In this document: piece by piece, positions 53,650 to 63,439 of the stretch
Layout of the letters: every line of letters starts with the position of its first letter
Numbering within the stretch: the first letter of the stretch is position 1
Assembly (NCBI RefSeq): GCF_035594125.1
Contig: NC_087192.1
Coordinates: 11,545,001-11,609,000 of the forward strand
Direction: 5' to 3'
DNA from: Scylla paramamosain
Lineage: Eukaryota; Arthropoda; Malacostraca; Decapoda; Portunidae
Length of the DNA: 64,000 nucleotides
Made by a program: the position numbers and the translations under genes
Notes under the pieces: model-generated
What the model saw: the letters and a program-made list of their open reading frames with translations, nothing else
What the model was told of the DNA's origin: nothing
Database searches by the model: none

Positions 53650-54236
53650 TTCTCACCTCCCCCCCGACTCTGTACAAGGGCCTTATCCGTCCATGTATGG
53701 AGTATGCTTCACATGTCTGGGGGGGGGGGTTCCACTCATACTGGTCTTCTAGACAGGGTGGAATGAAAAGCTTTTCATCTCATCAACTCCTCTCCTCTAA
53801 CTGACTGTCTTCAGCCTCTCTCTCACCGCCGCAATGTTGCATCTCTAGCTGTCTTCTACCGCTATTTTCATGCTAACTGCTCTTCTGATCTTGCTAACTG
53901 CATGCCTTCCCTCCTCCCGCGGCCTCGCTGCACAAGACTTTCTTCTTTCTCTCACCCCTATTCTGTCCACCTCTCTAACGCAAGAGTTAACCAGTATTAT
54001 CAATTATTCATCCCTTTCTCTGGTAAACTCTGGAACTCCCTGCCTGCATCTGTATTTCCACCTTCCTATGACTTGAATTCCTTCAAGAGGGAGGTTTCAA
54101 GACACTTATTCATCAATTTTTTTTACTACTGCTTTGACCCTTTTATGGGACTGGCATTTCAGTGGGCATTTTTTTTTTTTATTGAATTTTTGTTGCCCTT
54201 GGCCAGTGTCCTTCCTACATAAAAAAAAAAAAAAAG
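53650..54236 (+). mobile_element. LINE-A copy 6: 5'-truncated 3' end with poly(A)
   Basis: Starts near TTTTTCTCACC, reads LYKGLIRPCMEYASHVWGG and FIPFSGKLWNSLPASVFPP, then the 3' UTR (ACTGCTTTGACCCTTTTATG ... CTTCCTACAT) and poly(A) at about 54222-54235. It splits the Jockey-1 RT, whose halves continue on both sides. A frame change lies near 53735 (G-run). Confidence 0.92.
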
Positions 54237-55104
54237 TATCCGGCTGAGAGGGCTGCGTTGAAAATTTGCTGGAGGCGGAGTAGGGCCTCTTTGGGAAGAT
54301 GGGATAGAATATCTTTGTTAATCCTACTTATCCCCGAGCTGGTTGCTTTGTTGGCCCTTATTGACTTAGCCAGCTCCAGAGTGGAGATCCAGGAGTCCAA
54401 TCCTGTATGTCCACTGAGGCGGGCAGGATCTGCTGTCTCGTACGGAGACAGTCGGTGGTGGTTCAGCCTCAAGTAATTCAGCACAGTGTCATTTCCGTCC
54501 AATTCATTTTCTTCAGAGAAAACGTTCCTCCATGTTGTCATGTGTAACTGCGCCTTAGAGCTGTCTGAGTAGTGTCTCTGTCCAGTTTGGTCTATAAGAT
54601 ATGTCTCCGGTCCTGAAGAGTGTAATGTCAGTCGTCTGAACGTACGCCAGAATTTCTTGGTGTCTCTTGGTGTTACAGAGACCCCTCAAGGCTCGGTCCC
54701 AATGTGCCTGTGCCTCAGATTGCCTGCTGTCCTGTAGTGTAAGTCTGAGTCGTGTGTATCGTCTATAGTCGTCTACGGTCCAACCTGTCAGTGAAGCCTT
54801 ATCTCTAAGTGCTTGAAATTGAACTCTGGCTATCTAGGTTTTGCGAGAGGGTCTTGGGTGGGGATCCTGTGTCGGTATGTGGTTTTTGGTACATGTCTTT
54901 CGACAGCGTTTATTACTGTAGTCTTCCAGGTTTCTAATGCTTCGTCAATCTCCTTAAGTGTGGCTTGGGAGATGTCAGGGAGGTTTGTCATATGTAAATT
55001 TTTGTCAGATGTAAATGTGTCCCAGTCTGTTTTGTGAAATGCGTATCTTGGTGTAACAAGTGAGGATGGGAGAAGAGGAAATGTCCATGATGATGGGAAT
55101 GTGG

Positions 55105-55800
55105 TCACTTGTCGTTAAGGAGTCCAGGAGTGATCTTATAATGAAGATGGTTTTGTTTGTTCTTTAAGATTATGTCATAAGTGGAGGAGAGGGGTCCAAA
55201 GTAAGTTAAGAAGTTCGGTCCTATGTGTATTGCTGTCTGATGTTTTAGGTATGTCAGAAGGTCTCTTCCTGTCTGATTCGTCGATGTGTGGCCCAGTGTC
55301 CTGTGGCTAGCGTTTAAGTCTCCTGCTATAAACACTGGATTTTGTCTGTGTAATAGTCTATCGAAGTCTGGGTGTGGAATGTAGGGACGTCGTGGGGGGA
55401 GGTAAGAGGTAGCAATAGTGAGTGGTCCGTCTGGGGTGTATTTCTATTGCTAAAGTCTCTGAGATATAGTCGTCCTCTATTCTATGCCCAAGTTTATTCC
55501 TTACAGCTATTGCTGCTCCGTCCATGGGTTCACTAACCACATTCTGTTGATATAATTATACCCTGGAATCTTAATTTTGTTACCGTCTTTAAGTCCGTGG
55601 CCATTAATGAGTATCAAGTTTGGGTCAAGTCTATATGTATTAGTCAAATCGTACTTAGTCCTTCCCATGTCAAGACGTTGTGCTGAATTACTCTGAGGAG
55701 CGGCATCAGGTCCTCCTGCATCTGGTTTTCCTTGTTGCCCTTGGTTGTGAGAGGAGTTTGTCAAGGGATTCTTGATTACAGAGAAAGTATCGTTATCCAC
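55105..55800 (-). pseudogene. Jockey-1 endonuclease
   Basis: PNLILINGHGLKDGNKIKIP GYN (55620-55555), then MFIAGDLNASHRTLGHTSTN (D-x-N motif, 55335-55280). The usual catalytic glutamate motif (L-x-E-T) reads LINGHG, as in the sister element (LINSHG). The SDH motif falls at the broken boundary near 55110. Stops and frameshifts at about 55507, 55358 and 55105. Confidence 0.8.
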
Positions 55801-55842
55801 TGCGCTGAGGTGTGTTTCCAGGTTGCTAGGGGAGGACTTGAC

Positions 55843-56116
55843 CTAGTGGATGACGCCATTTGTGTCCTCAGTACCACTATGACCCACTTTGTATCTGCCC
55901 TCCTTTATGCCTCTTAGGATTGTTGTGCCGGTAATCTTCTCTGGCCATTTATCTTTGTCAATCTTGATAGACACCTGGATCTCTTCCTTCAAAGTGCTCC
56001 TGAGGGAGGGAGGAATGTCCTGTTCCTCTTCGGAGGAGGAATCCTGGTCACTGCTGCTGCTGCTGCTAGTGCTGGGTTCCTGAGCGATTTTTTGTGGTAT
56101 CTTTTTAGGGAGGTTT
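55843..56116 (-). pseudogene. Jockey-1 ORF1 C-terminal part
   Basis: A serine/acidic-rich stretch followed by LKEEIQVSIKIDKDKWPEKI and GTTILRGIKEGRYKVGHSG. Identity rests on position before the endonuclease; no zinc knuckle remains. Confidence 0.5.
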
Positions 56117-56126
56117 TGGGTTGCGA
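56117..56126. repeat. Target-site duplication of Jockey-2, left copy
   Basis: TGGGTTGCGA here and at 60804-60813. Confidence 0.9.
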
Positions 56127-56339
56127 TTTTTTTTTTTTTTTTTTCTAGCAAAGAGAGAGGGTTAGGAGCGTAGTTGGAAGATAAAAAAGAGAAAGTAAAA
56201 ATAGTAGGGGAAAGAAAGTTGGTGGCCTGCCCACCTTGGTGTGTTAGTAAGTGTTAAATGTTTTGTGTTTGGTGGGTGTTGGGGTGCTTGTATATATGTT
56301 GTTTATCTAGCTAGCTAATTTGTCTTAGTGACTTTTTGT

Positions 56340-59081
56340 TTATGTGAAGAGCGGATTGGGTTCATGAATGATTGTAGTTAAACTGCTTGGGTAATTTTTG
56401 TTATATCTTTGAATGTGATTTGCTTGTTGTATTAGTGCTTCGTATGTTTCATTATTGCTTAGTTGTAGTGTGGTCCATATTTTTACTGCGTGTTTGTGTA
56501 GGCGTATGTTTAGTAGTGCTGTGTCTGTGGCTTCGTGTATTTGTCTTGTAGTGAGTGTGTATGGGTATGTCTGTTCTGTGGCCCATCGGAGCGCCTTGTT
56601 CTGTGTTCTCTGTAATTTTCTTAGTTGTGTGTTACTGAGTGCGTGTGTTGGAATTGGAGGGTAGTCTAGTGTGGGAATGACAATTACTTTTACAAGATGT
56701 ATTTTCATAGGAATTGGGAGGTGTCTGAATCTGTACAGCTTCTTCAGTGCAGCTTCTCCTTGTTGTTTTCTTTCGTGCACATGCCTCTTGTAACCTGTGT
56801 TTATAATGTGGAGGCCTAAAGATTTCCCATGGTTTTGGAATTCTGTTTCCTCCCCATTTATGGTAAGAGGAGGGTTCCGCCTGCTTCCAAGGGCAAGAGG
56901 GGTAAACTTACTTACATTTGTCTTTATGTTCCATTTTGTTTCAAAATTATTTACTATATTGATTTCTCTTTCTGTGCGGGCGTTGATCATGTGTTTAGAC
57001 TTGCCAGGGTATCCTATGATTTGGGTGATGTCATCGGCGTAAGAGATGTTTAGGCCATGTCTTGGAGGTGGGATGTCTTGAATGTATATGACAAAAAGGG
57101 TCGGGGACAGCACACTGCCCTGTGGGACCCCACAGCCCAGGGGAAAGGGGACACCTCGGAACTGATCTATTTTAATGCTTGCTTCCCTATCCTCTAGAAA
57201 GTCGCATAAAAATTGTTCTATGACATCGGGGAGTCCAAGGTGAAGAAGCTTATATTTTAGCCCGAGATGCCACACCTTATCGAAAGCTTTTGTGATGTCC
57301 CTCAAGACAACGTGTCATTGTCCTCCGTCGGCTTTGTTTTGAGCTATTTTTTCAGTGATTATCGCGAGAGCTTGGGTAGTACCTCTGTTTTGTCTGAAGC
57401 CGAATTGTGTTGGGTTATATTGGTTGGTATATTCTAGGTGGGAGCGTAATCTATAATTGATAATACGTTCCAGAATCTTGCCGGGGACCTCCAAGAGTGA
57501 GATTGGTCGGTAATTTAAGGGATGAGCGGGGGATTTACTTGGCTTGGGTATTAGTTTTATTGTTGCTTTTTTCCAGATGTCTGGGAAGTAGCCTGCTGAT
57601 ATAGTGGCATTATAGATGTTCTTTAAGTTTTGTATGGCATTATGAGGTAGATGTTGGAGGATTGTTTTGTTGAAACCACTGCTACCCGGGCAAGTCTTTT
57701 TCATGTGTTTGATGATGTTTGTGATTTCTTCTGTTGTTACTGGAGTGGTGAGTACTGGGTCGGAATCGAGGCGTGATGGGTCTGCGTTGTTGTGTGGTGT
57801 TGTTCTGTGTATGTGTTCTCGTAGGTGTTGTGTTACCATGTGTTCTGTTTCTTCGTGCGTGTCTTCATCTTCAGTGTATATTTGTCTCCAGATGTTCCGA
57901 TGGAGGGCTTCTTGAGCTTCTGGGGTGTAGTGTCTCATGTTTGCGTTGTCTATGAGGTAATGCGTTGGTGGTGTGGTGTTTCCTGAGAGCTGATTGAGTT
58001 ATCTCCAAAAATCGGGTGGGTGTTTGTAAAGTGTTGCCAGGGTTGCAATTGCCTGTTGCCAGTGCTGACTGGATTCTTCTATGAGTGCTTCTTGTATTAG
58101 TGTCCTAAGCTCCCTGTATCTATTGTAGTGTGCTCTCGTCCAGCCGTTGGCGAAAGAGTGTGCTCTGAGTGCATTGAATTGTTGCATAAGTGTTTGTGTA
58201 TATTGGCTGTGTGGAGTGTGTGGTAAAGTTCTGTGATGTGTGTTGGGTATGTGTCTACTTTTGGCGTCACTGATAGTAGCGTACCAGTTTTCTATTTCTT
58301 CATCAATTTCCTCTAAAGTCGCGTTTTCCACCTCGGTGTTGTCTACCATGTTCTGGGAGATGTAATCTTGGAACTCCTCCCAGTTTGCCCTCGCGAAGCA
58401 TGGTCGTGGTGGTATCGGTGTTTGTATTGGAGAAGAGGATAATTTCATCAGGATGGGAATGTGGTCGCTGCTGGTGAGAGGACCCTGCGTGATGTGAATG
58501 TTGTGGTGTGTTCTATAGTTTGTGATAATTATGTCTGGTGTTGTGGCTGCGTTGTGTGCGTAGTATGTATCAAAGTGTGGGCCGATGTGGTGTAGTGTTC
58601 TATGTCTGATCAAGTGTGCTAATTGTTTTCCTTTGGTATTTCTACCCCTGTGGCCCAGTAGTGGATGACGTGCATTTAGATCTGCGATCATGTATACTGG
58701 GGTGTGTTGTTGGAACAGTTGTGTGAAATCGGGGATGGGGAGATAATCTCTTGTGGGTGGCTGGTATAGGGTGGCAAGGATTATTGGGGCAGTGGTTGTT
58801 TCTATTTCAACTGCTAGCAAGTCTGATATGTAAGTGTCGTGTATTTTATGTGGGATGGTGTTTTTGACTGCAATCGCTGTGCCGTCGTGCAGTCTGCCTG
58901 TGAGGTTTTTGGTGTGTGTATTGTAGCCCGAAAGTTTGAGTGGTTGATATTCTGTTGTTCCGTGGCTGTTGATAAGTATGACATCTGCCTGTAGGTTTCT
59001 ATATATGTTTGAAAGACCAGTACTTCTCCCCCTCCAGTTTAGAACATTATGTTGCACAATGTTTAATGTCGTTTGGTCCAT
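56340..59081 (-). pseudogene. Jockey-2 ORF2: APE-like endonuclease and reverse transcriptase, two stop codons
   Basis: About 913 codons in one frame. Endonuclease (59081-58400): TLNIVQHNVLNWRGR (N motif), DVILINSHGTTEYQPL where L-x-E-T is usual, MIADLNARHPLLGH (D-x-N) and LTSSDHIPILMK (SDH). RT (57700-56800): [88 protein letters not shown] and ISYADDITQIIGYPG. The C-terminus includes LRKLQRTQNKALRWAT. Nonsense codons: TAA at 57999-58001 and TGA at 57315-57317 (the older sister has C at the second place). The product nicks DNA and reverse-transcribes element RNA. Confidence 0.95.
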
Positions 59082-60421
59082 TTTGGTTCGGGTTGTCTAG
59101 TTTTCCTCAGCTGATTTTTTCTTTGCTTGACTGAGGGTGTTGTTTGGGCTATCTCGGTGTCGGTGTTGTTTGTGGCGTGTGGTGTCTGTGATGTCTCTTT
59201 GTGATTGTGTTGCCTTGTAACTGTATGTGTTGAAGTGCTTTCAATAAGTTCAGGAAGTGGTGGTGGTTGTCGAAGTGTTTCTTGCTGTGTTGTCTCTTCT
59301 GGTAGCCCTGTATCTTCTTCCTCATCTGTTTCTTGTTCCTCTTCAGAGTCAGACGAGAGTTCAAGGTCTGCTTCAGCAGCTGACGTTGTCGTGGCTAGGT
59401 TGGTTGTTACTGGTTCCATAATTTGTGGTGTCTCTGATGGCAACATATTCTGGATTATTTGCTGGGAGGGAGGATTGTTGGGGAGGATCACCGTTGGGAG
59501 ATTATTTTCTTGTAGTATATCAATGAGGGTCTTTTGGAAGGTGCCCGGGTTGACAATGTTCATTGCATGCGCGTGGAGGTAGCAGATCATCATTTTTGAT
59601 GTTTGGTTGTTGTTTAGTGCCGTAGCTGATGTAGGGAACGTGTTGGCGTTGTTGTGGTGATTGGCAGCTTGAGAGTAGCTCTGTGACTTCACTCGTTTTT
59701 CTTCTTGTTTTTCTTTGACTTTCTCCTTCCTTTTCTGGCATTTGTACGCCATTGTCTTGTGCGCTTGCCCACAGTTTATACATTTCACTGATTCTTTTGG
59801 ACAGGTTTTCCAGATGTGGTCATGGCTGGAGCATTCTGAACACACTTGGTACCCTGCTGGTTTGGGGCATTGTTTGGTGGAGTGCTCCTCGATTGCATAA
59901 CATTTCATGCAGTAGGAAATTGGTGTGTATTTCTCTTTGGTGATTTGGTATGGTGCTATGGATACGTTGAAGAGGCGTAGGCCCTGTTTCGTTGCCTTAT
60001 CTGCCATGCTGATGGTCTCGAACTGGATCTTGAGTGTATTTCCGCTGGTGTTGTTTCTGTTGTTTGGGAACTTGTAGGCATCTTGAATCTTTGCCCATTC
60101 CTGTTTGTTTTCAATTTCATCAGCTATGTCATTCTTGGTGTTTTCAAAGGCCGTCTGTTCCACCTTGTGACAGATGATGGTGCGTCGTGCCTTTATTTCA
60201 GGGGGAAGGATGGGGTAGAAGCCATGACTTTGCAGAGTCTGGGTTGCTGCCGACTCCAAAACTGTGTCAACTTCCTTTTCACTGGCATTGATGATGTATC
60301 CACCGTTGGCTTCGTAGAGAGCATTGGCGTACACATCAGCCGGAGCGAGGATCTCTAGAAGTTTTAGTTTGATTCGTCTGTCTTCGGGGTCTCCATCACA
60401 CGTGATCTTTAGTCTTGGCAT
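59063..60421 (-). CDS. Jockey-2 ORF1 (gag-like nucleic-acid-binding protein), intact
   Basis: 452 codons from ATG at 60421 (MPRLKITCDGDPEDRRIKLK) to TAA at 59063. The N-terminal half is an RRM-like or chaperone region. Three zinc knuckles follow: CMKCYAIEEHSTKQC, CSECSSHDHIWKTC and CINCGQAHKTMAYKC (about residues 170-220), the arrangement usual for Jockey-type ORF1. A lysine/glutamate coiled-coil-like stretch and an acidic, serine-rich tail (DSEEEQETDEEEDTG) come next. It binds element RNA. The ORF2 ATG (59081) lies inside the last codons, suggesting coupled translation. The only uninterrupted long coding frame of the element. Confidence 0.92.
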   Translation of the reverse strand: MPRLKITCDGDPEDRRIKLKLLEILAPADVYANALYEANGGYIINASEKEVDTVLESAATQTLQSHGFYPILPPEIKARRTIICHKVEQTAFENTKNDIADEIENKQEWAKIQDAYKFPNNRNNTSGNTLKIQFETISMADKATKQGLRLFNVSIAPYQITKEKYTPISYCMKCYAIEEHSTKQCPKPAGYQVCSECSSHDHIWKTCPKESVKCINCGQAHKTMAYKCQKRKEKVKEKQEEKRVKSQSYSQAANHHNNANTFPTSATALNNNQTSKMMICYLHAHAMNIVNPGTFQKTLIDILQENNLPTVILPNNPPSQQIIQNMLPSETPQIMEPVTTNLATTTSAAEADLELSSDSEEEQETDEEEDTGLPEETTQQETLRQPPPLPELIESTSTHTVTRQHNHKETSQTPHATNNTDTEIAQTTPSVKQRKNQLRKTRQPEPKWTKRH

Positions 60422-60803
60422 GTTTACATCCTATTAGGGGCCGTGGCCCGACTGTACGACACAACTAGGGAGAGAGAATGGAAGGAGCCTGCCTATGCAG
60501 ACCGGTTTGATGACCCCGTTTCTAAAAACAGTCGTAGCCACCCCGATCCGCGCCTACACCTATCCGAGCCCGACCTTGACCGGTGAGTTTAAGGCAGCAT
60601 ACTAAATGTCCCCCTTGTGCAAGCCGTGGGGTTCACCTTCACTCACCGGTGGACGCTAGGGCGAAAGGAAATATAGTGGGAGATGAAAGGAGGAACTGCA
60701 CAGGGGCGGGCTCTCAACCAAGCGGGAGTGTGAAATGCCGCAAGTCTGTGCGTCTATGGTGCCAGCAAGCCGTGTGAGTCTGGAGGCGGTGTGTCTGTGT
60801 CTG
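60422..60803 (-). promoter_or_regulatory. Jockey-2 5' untranslated region
   Basis: 382 bp between the target duplication and the ORF1 ATG, GC-richer than the surroundings. Jockey-type elements carry an internal promoter here; no specific box identified. Confidence 0.6.
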
Positions 60804-60813
60804 TGGGTTGCGA
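60804..60813. repeat. Target-site duplication of Jockey-2, right copy
   Basis: TGGGTTGCGA, identical to 56117-56126. Confidence 0.9.
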
Positions 60814-61165
60814 GTTTCAAAGTTTCAAAGTTTCAAAGTTTATTGAGTAAAGTTGGGGGAGATACATAATAGGGGGGGTTGCGAGTGTGAGAAGTGCAGC
60901 TATAAGTATCCCGTGAGTGGATCAAGTGGAGAGGTGGCCGTAGCGAGAGGGAACCTGATTGGCTGCCTACGAGGCGTCGCCTGGTAGGCTGCAGGAGGCA
61001 ACCTGATAGGCTGGGTTTACGTTCTGGGCTGGGTGTTGGCTTTGGTGGCATGTCACGTTTTTCTTTTTTGAGTTGGCGATATCTGTGGGTCTTGTGTTTG
61101 TAGATTCATGACTGGTCTTTCTTGTGCTGTGTATAATGATTCCAGGAAGAGAAGGCGGCGGGGGT

Positions 61166-61405
61166 CTATTTCGCGATGATAATTGTGTGTTTTAAGTGTG
61201 TCCTTGTAGTGGTAGTTTTATGCAACAATTTGTAGGGGTTATTGATTGTTCCGTTCTGTAGGTGGCAAGTGAATCTCCTGGACAATGTAGTCCGCGTCAT
61301 CCCAATATACGTATGAGGTCCACAGTACTCAATTTTGCTGGTGTGTTTGTAGGTGACATGGTCTTCTTGTAAAGGAGTTTTCTTAGTGGTTGTTCTGTTC
61401 TTCAT
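61166..61405 (-). pseudogene. Penelope-like GIY-YIG endonuclease domain
   Basis: HVTYKHTSKIEYCGPHTYIG then MTRTTLSRRFTCHLQNGTIN. The Y-I-G of the second half-motif, the R of the SRRFTCH segment and the neighbouring H are as in Penelope-like endonucleases. It normally nicks target DNA. The frame continues after a stop into a basic tail (to about 60833). Confidence 0.85.
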
Positions 61406-61569
61406 TAGCAGTTGTGACGTCTTCTTGGTATTAACGTAATGGTAGGCTTAACATGATATTGTATTATGTCTTTGATGATTAGTTCATCTGCGTTGTATTC
61501 CGTGGACATGATGTTTTTGTAGTAGAATAGTATTTCGTCCTTTTTGTCTGGGTCTTCTTCTTTCTTGTA

Positions 61570-62290
61570 TCATTTATCTATTGATTTCTTGATGGCGTTG
61601 TTAACTTCTGTGTTTCCGTAGCCGTTGTTTATGAGCACTTGTGTTACTCGCTCTAATTCTCGATGGGTGTTTTTCCATGATGAGCAGTGTGTGAGGGCAC
61701 GTTTCATGCAGGCGTTGATGATGGAGTTACGGTAACGTTGGGGACATTCACCTTTTCCGTTGAGGCAGGAACCCAAGTTGCTGGGGTTAGTGTAGACAGT
61801 AGTAGTAAATCCTGCATTGGTAGCGGTGATGAGGACGTCGAGGAAAGGGAGGTTGTTTACTGTTGTTTTCGTGACTAAAGGGGAGTACAGAAGCTTCACT
61901 GAGGCGGCGTTTAAGTTGTTGGAGTTATTGCTGGTTTTGGATGCAGACGAAAATATCATCCACGTAGCGCCCACAGATGTGTAGTTTGATAGTTTTCAAG
62001 ACGGATTCTTCTATTGTGCCCATATAAAAATTGTCAAAAAAGCACTCCATGGCATCTCCGTCTATCTGGCTATACATGTTGCCGCGGGGGCAGGTAAAGG
62101 GGGTTTCTTTTGTGCAGAGTTCCAATAAGATGGTTTTCAGGGATGTCGAGGTCTGTGTTTTTCTTTCTGTAGATGCGGTCTAGGATGTATTTAGTTGTCT
62201 TGTCAATGGGCACGTTGGTGAATAAGCTTTCTACGTCCAGTGAGGCCATGATGTGGTCGTTGGTGGGAGATGTTTTCAGGAGTTCCAAAA
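61570..62290 (-). pseudogene. Penelope-like reverse transcriptase
   Basis: HIMASLDVESLFTNVPIDKT (first catalytic D, 62255-62195), then ETPFTCPRGNMYSQIDGDAM, YVDDIFVCIQ (second catalytic pair, about 61970-61940) and NNLPFLDVLITATNAGFTTT VYT, ECPQRYRNSIINACMKRAL. The P-F-L-D and V-Y-x-N-P-S blocks are hallmarks of Penelope RTs, which are related to telomerase RT. Frameshifts at about 62120, 61950 and 61560. Confidence 0.9.
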
Positions 62291-63150
62291 AATCATTGGA
62301 TGAGGTAAGTGTGTAGCTGGAGGGATCATGTCTGGAGGGATGTCAGGATCATGTTGAGCTTCTTGGCAATGCCGTACGTAGCAGTAAGTATTTGGAGATT
62401 ATGGGGCGAAGAGGATTTCCTTGTTTATGATATGAGTCTTGACTGTTCCGTATGTGTATCGTGGTGAGAGCTCACCAGTAAGTGTAGGGAATTTTGTGTT
62501 TTTTTAAACCATGTTGATGGCTTTGACGGTATTGTTGATTTTCCTCTTAATTTCATCTGTAGGATTGCGCTTGATCTTGGAAAACTTGGAGGTGTCCGGA
62601 AGGATGTTGTCTATCTTTTTGTAGATATTCTTCTTTCTTGATCAGGACGTAAGCGGCTGTTTTGTCAGCCTTTCTTATAATGATATCGTCTCTTGACCGG
62701 AGTTCCTTGGCTGTTTCAGTGTTCTTTTTTCATTATGTTGCTTTTATATGATCCTCTTTGTTTTGCAGCTTCTTTTATCAGTGCTGTTTGTAGTTCGCTG
62801 GTGGTTTCCACTTTGCCAGCTTTCTCAGGGTTGTAGATATCGTCAAGTAAAACTTCAAGCTCCAGTCTTTTACGATTTTTCTGGGGTCGTGACAGTGCCA
62901 GTTCAGGCCGAGGTTGAGTACTTCCACTTGGTGGTGTGACAGCGTGAGGTGTGGGACAAGGTTAATTGATCCTTTAATTGGTTTGGGCAGTTTGATGTTT
63001 TCGCAATTCATTTTTGATAGTTTACTAATGTTTTTTGCCTCTACTCCTTTCCGGTGTTTGGTAGTTAGTCGTTGTAGTTTGGCGTTGATAGTTGTTTTGG
63101 TGTTAGGAGTATCGTTTTCGTTCCATCTTCTTTGTAGGTCGTAGATTTTT
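62290..63150 (-). pseudogene. Penelope-like element N-terminal region
   Basis: 62778-63011 reads LPKPIKGSINLVPHLTLSHH QVEVLNLGLNWHCHDPRK, the conserved N-terminal box of Penelope-like proteins (N-L-S ... L-N-L-G-L-N). The region down to 62290 has short matching strings in several frames. Upstream, T-runs (63148-63200) mark decayed sequence. Confidence 0.7.
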
Positions 63151-63351
63151 TTTTTTTTTTTTTCCAGAATTTATGGCGTGCTTTTTTTTTTTTTTTTTTT
63201 TTCCTTTTGTATCTGCCTCTCTACAAGTTTACTCCGGAACTTGTGAGTGATATCTGAAGATGATTGAAGCTGCAAATGAAGAACAGAACAACCACTAAGA
63301 AAACTTTTATAAGATCATGTCCTCTACAAACACACCTGCAAAACTGAAGAC

Positions 63352-63433
<82 letters not shown>
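63352..63433. repeat. (GT)n-(TA)n compound microsatellite
   Basis: GT about 63352-63368, TA to 63433, directly beyond the LINE-A copy 7 3' end. Confidence 0.97.

Positions 63434-63439
<6 letters not shown>

Larger units (their letters stand above)
52204..56116 (-). mobile_element. Jockey-1: Jockey-like LINE, older copy, interrupted
   Basis: From 56116 downward: ORF1 C-terminal part (about 56110-55843), APE endonuclease (about 55800-55105), linker and RT start (about 55108-54241), LINE-A copy 6 inserted on + (53650-54236), RT (53640-52970), degraded C-terminal region and 3' UTR ending in an A-rich tail (52222-52204 on the minus strand). It is the same type as the element at 56.1-60.8 kb but clearly diverged. 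Many stops and frameshifts. ORF1's N-terminal half is missing; the Penelope-like 3' end abuts instead, once the later element is removed. Confidence 0.85.
56127..60803 (-). mobile_element. Jockey-2: nearly intact full-length Jockey-like LINE, 4.7 kb
   Basis: Flanked by a 10-bp target duplication (56117-56126 and 60804-60813). On the minus strand: 5' UTR (60803-60422), ORF1 (60421-59063), ORF2 (59081-56340) overlapping ORF1 by 19 bases, 3' UTR (56339-56145) and an 18-bp poly(A) (56144-56127). ORF1 is uninterrupted; ORF2 has only two nonsense codons. It inserted at the junction of the Penelope-like 3' end and the Jockey-1 ORF1 fragment. The youngest-looking LINE in the window. Confidence 0.95.
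60814..63150 (-). mobile_element. Penelope-like element with GIY-YIG endonuclease, decayed
   Basis: Minus strand, from about 63147: N-terminal region (NTKTTINAKLQRLTTKHRKG, LPKPIKGSINLVPHLTLSHH), RT (about 62290-61560), GIY-YIG domain (61405-61166) and a C-terminal tail. The frame ends CTCAATAAACTTTGA, followed by three CTTTGAAA units that form the 3' end (60846-60814). Numerous frameshifts. Complete in layout but inactive. Confidence 0.88.
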
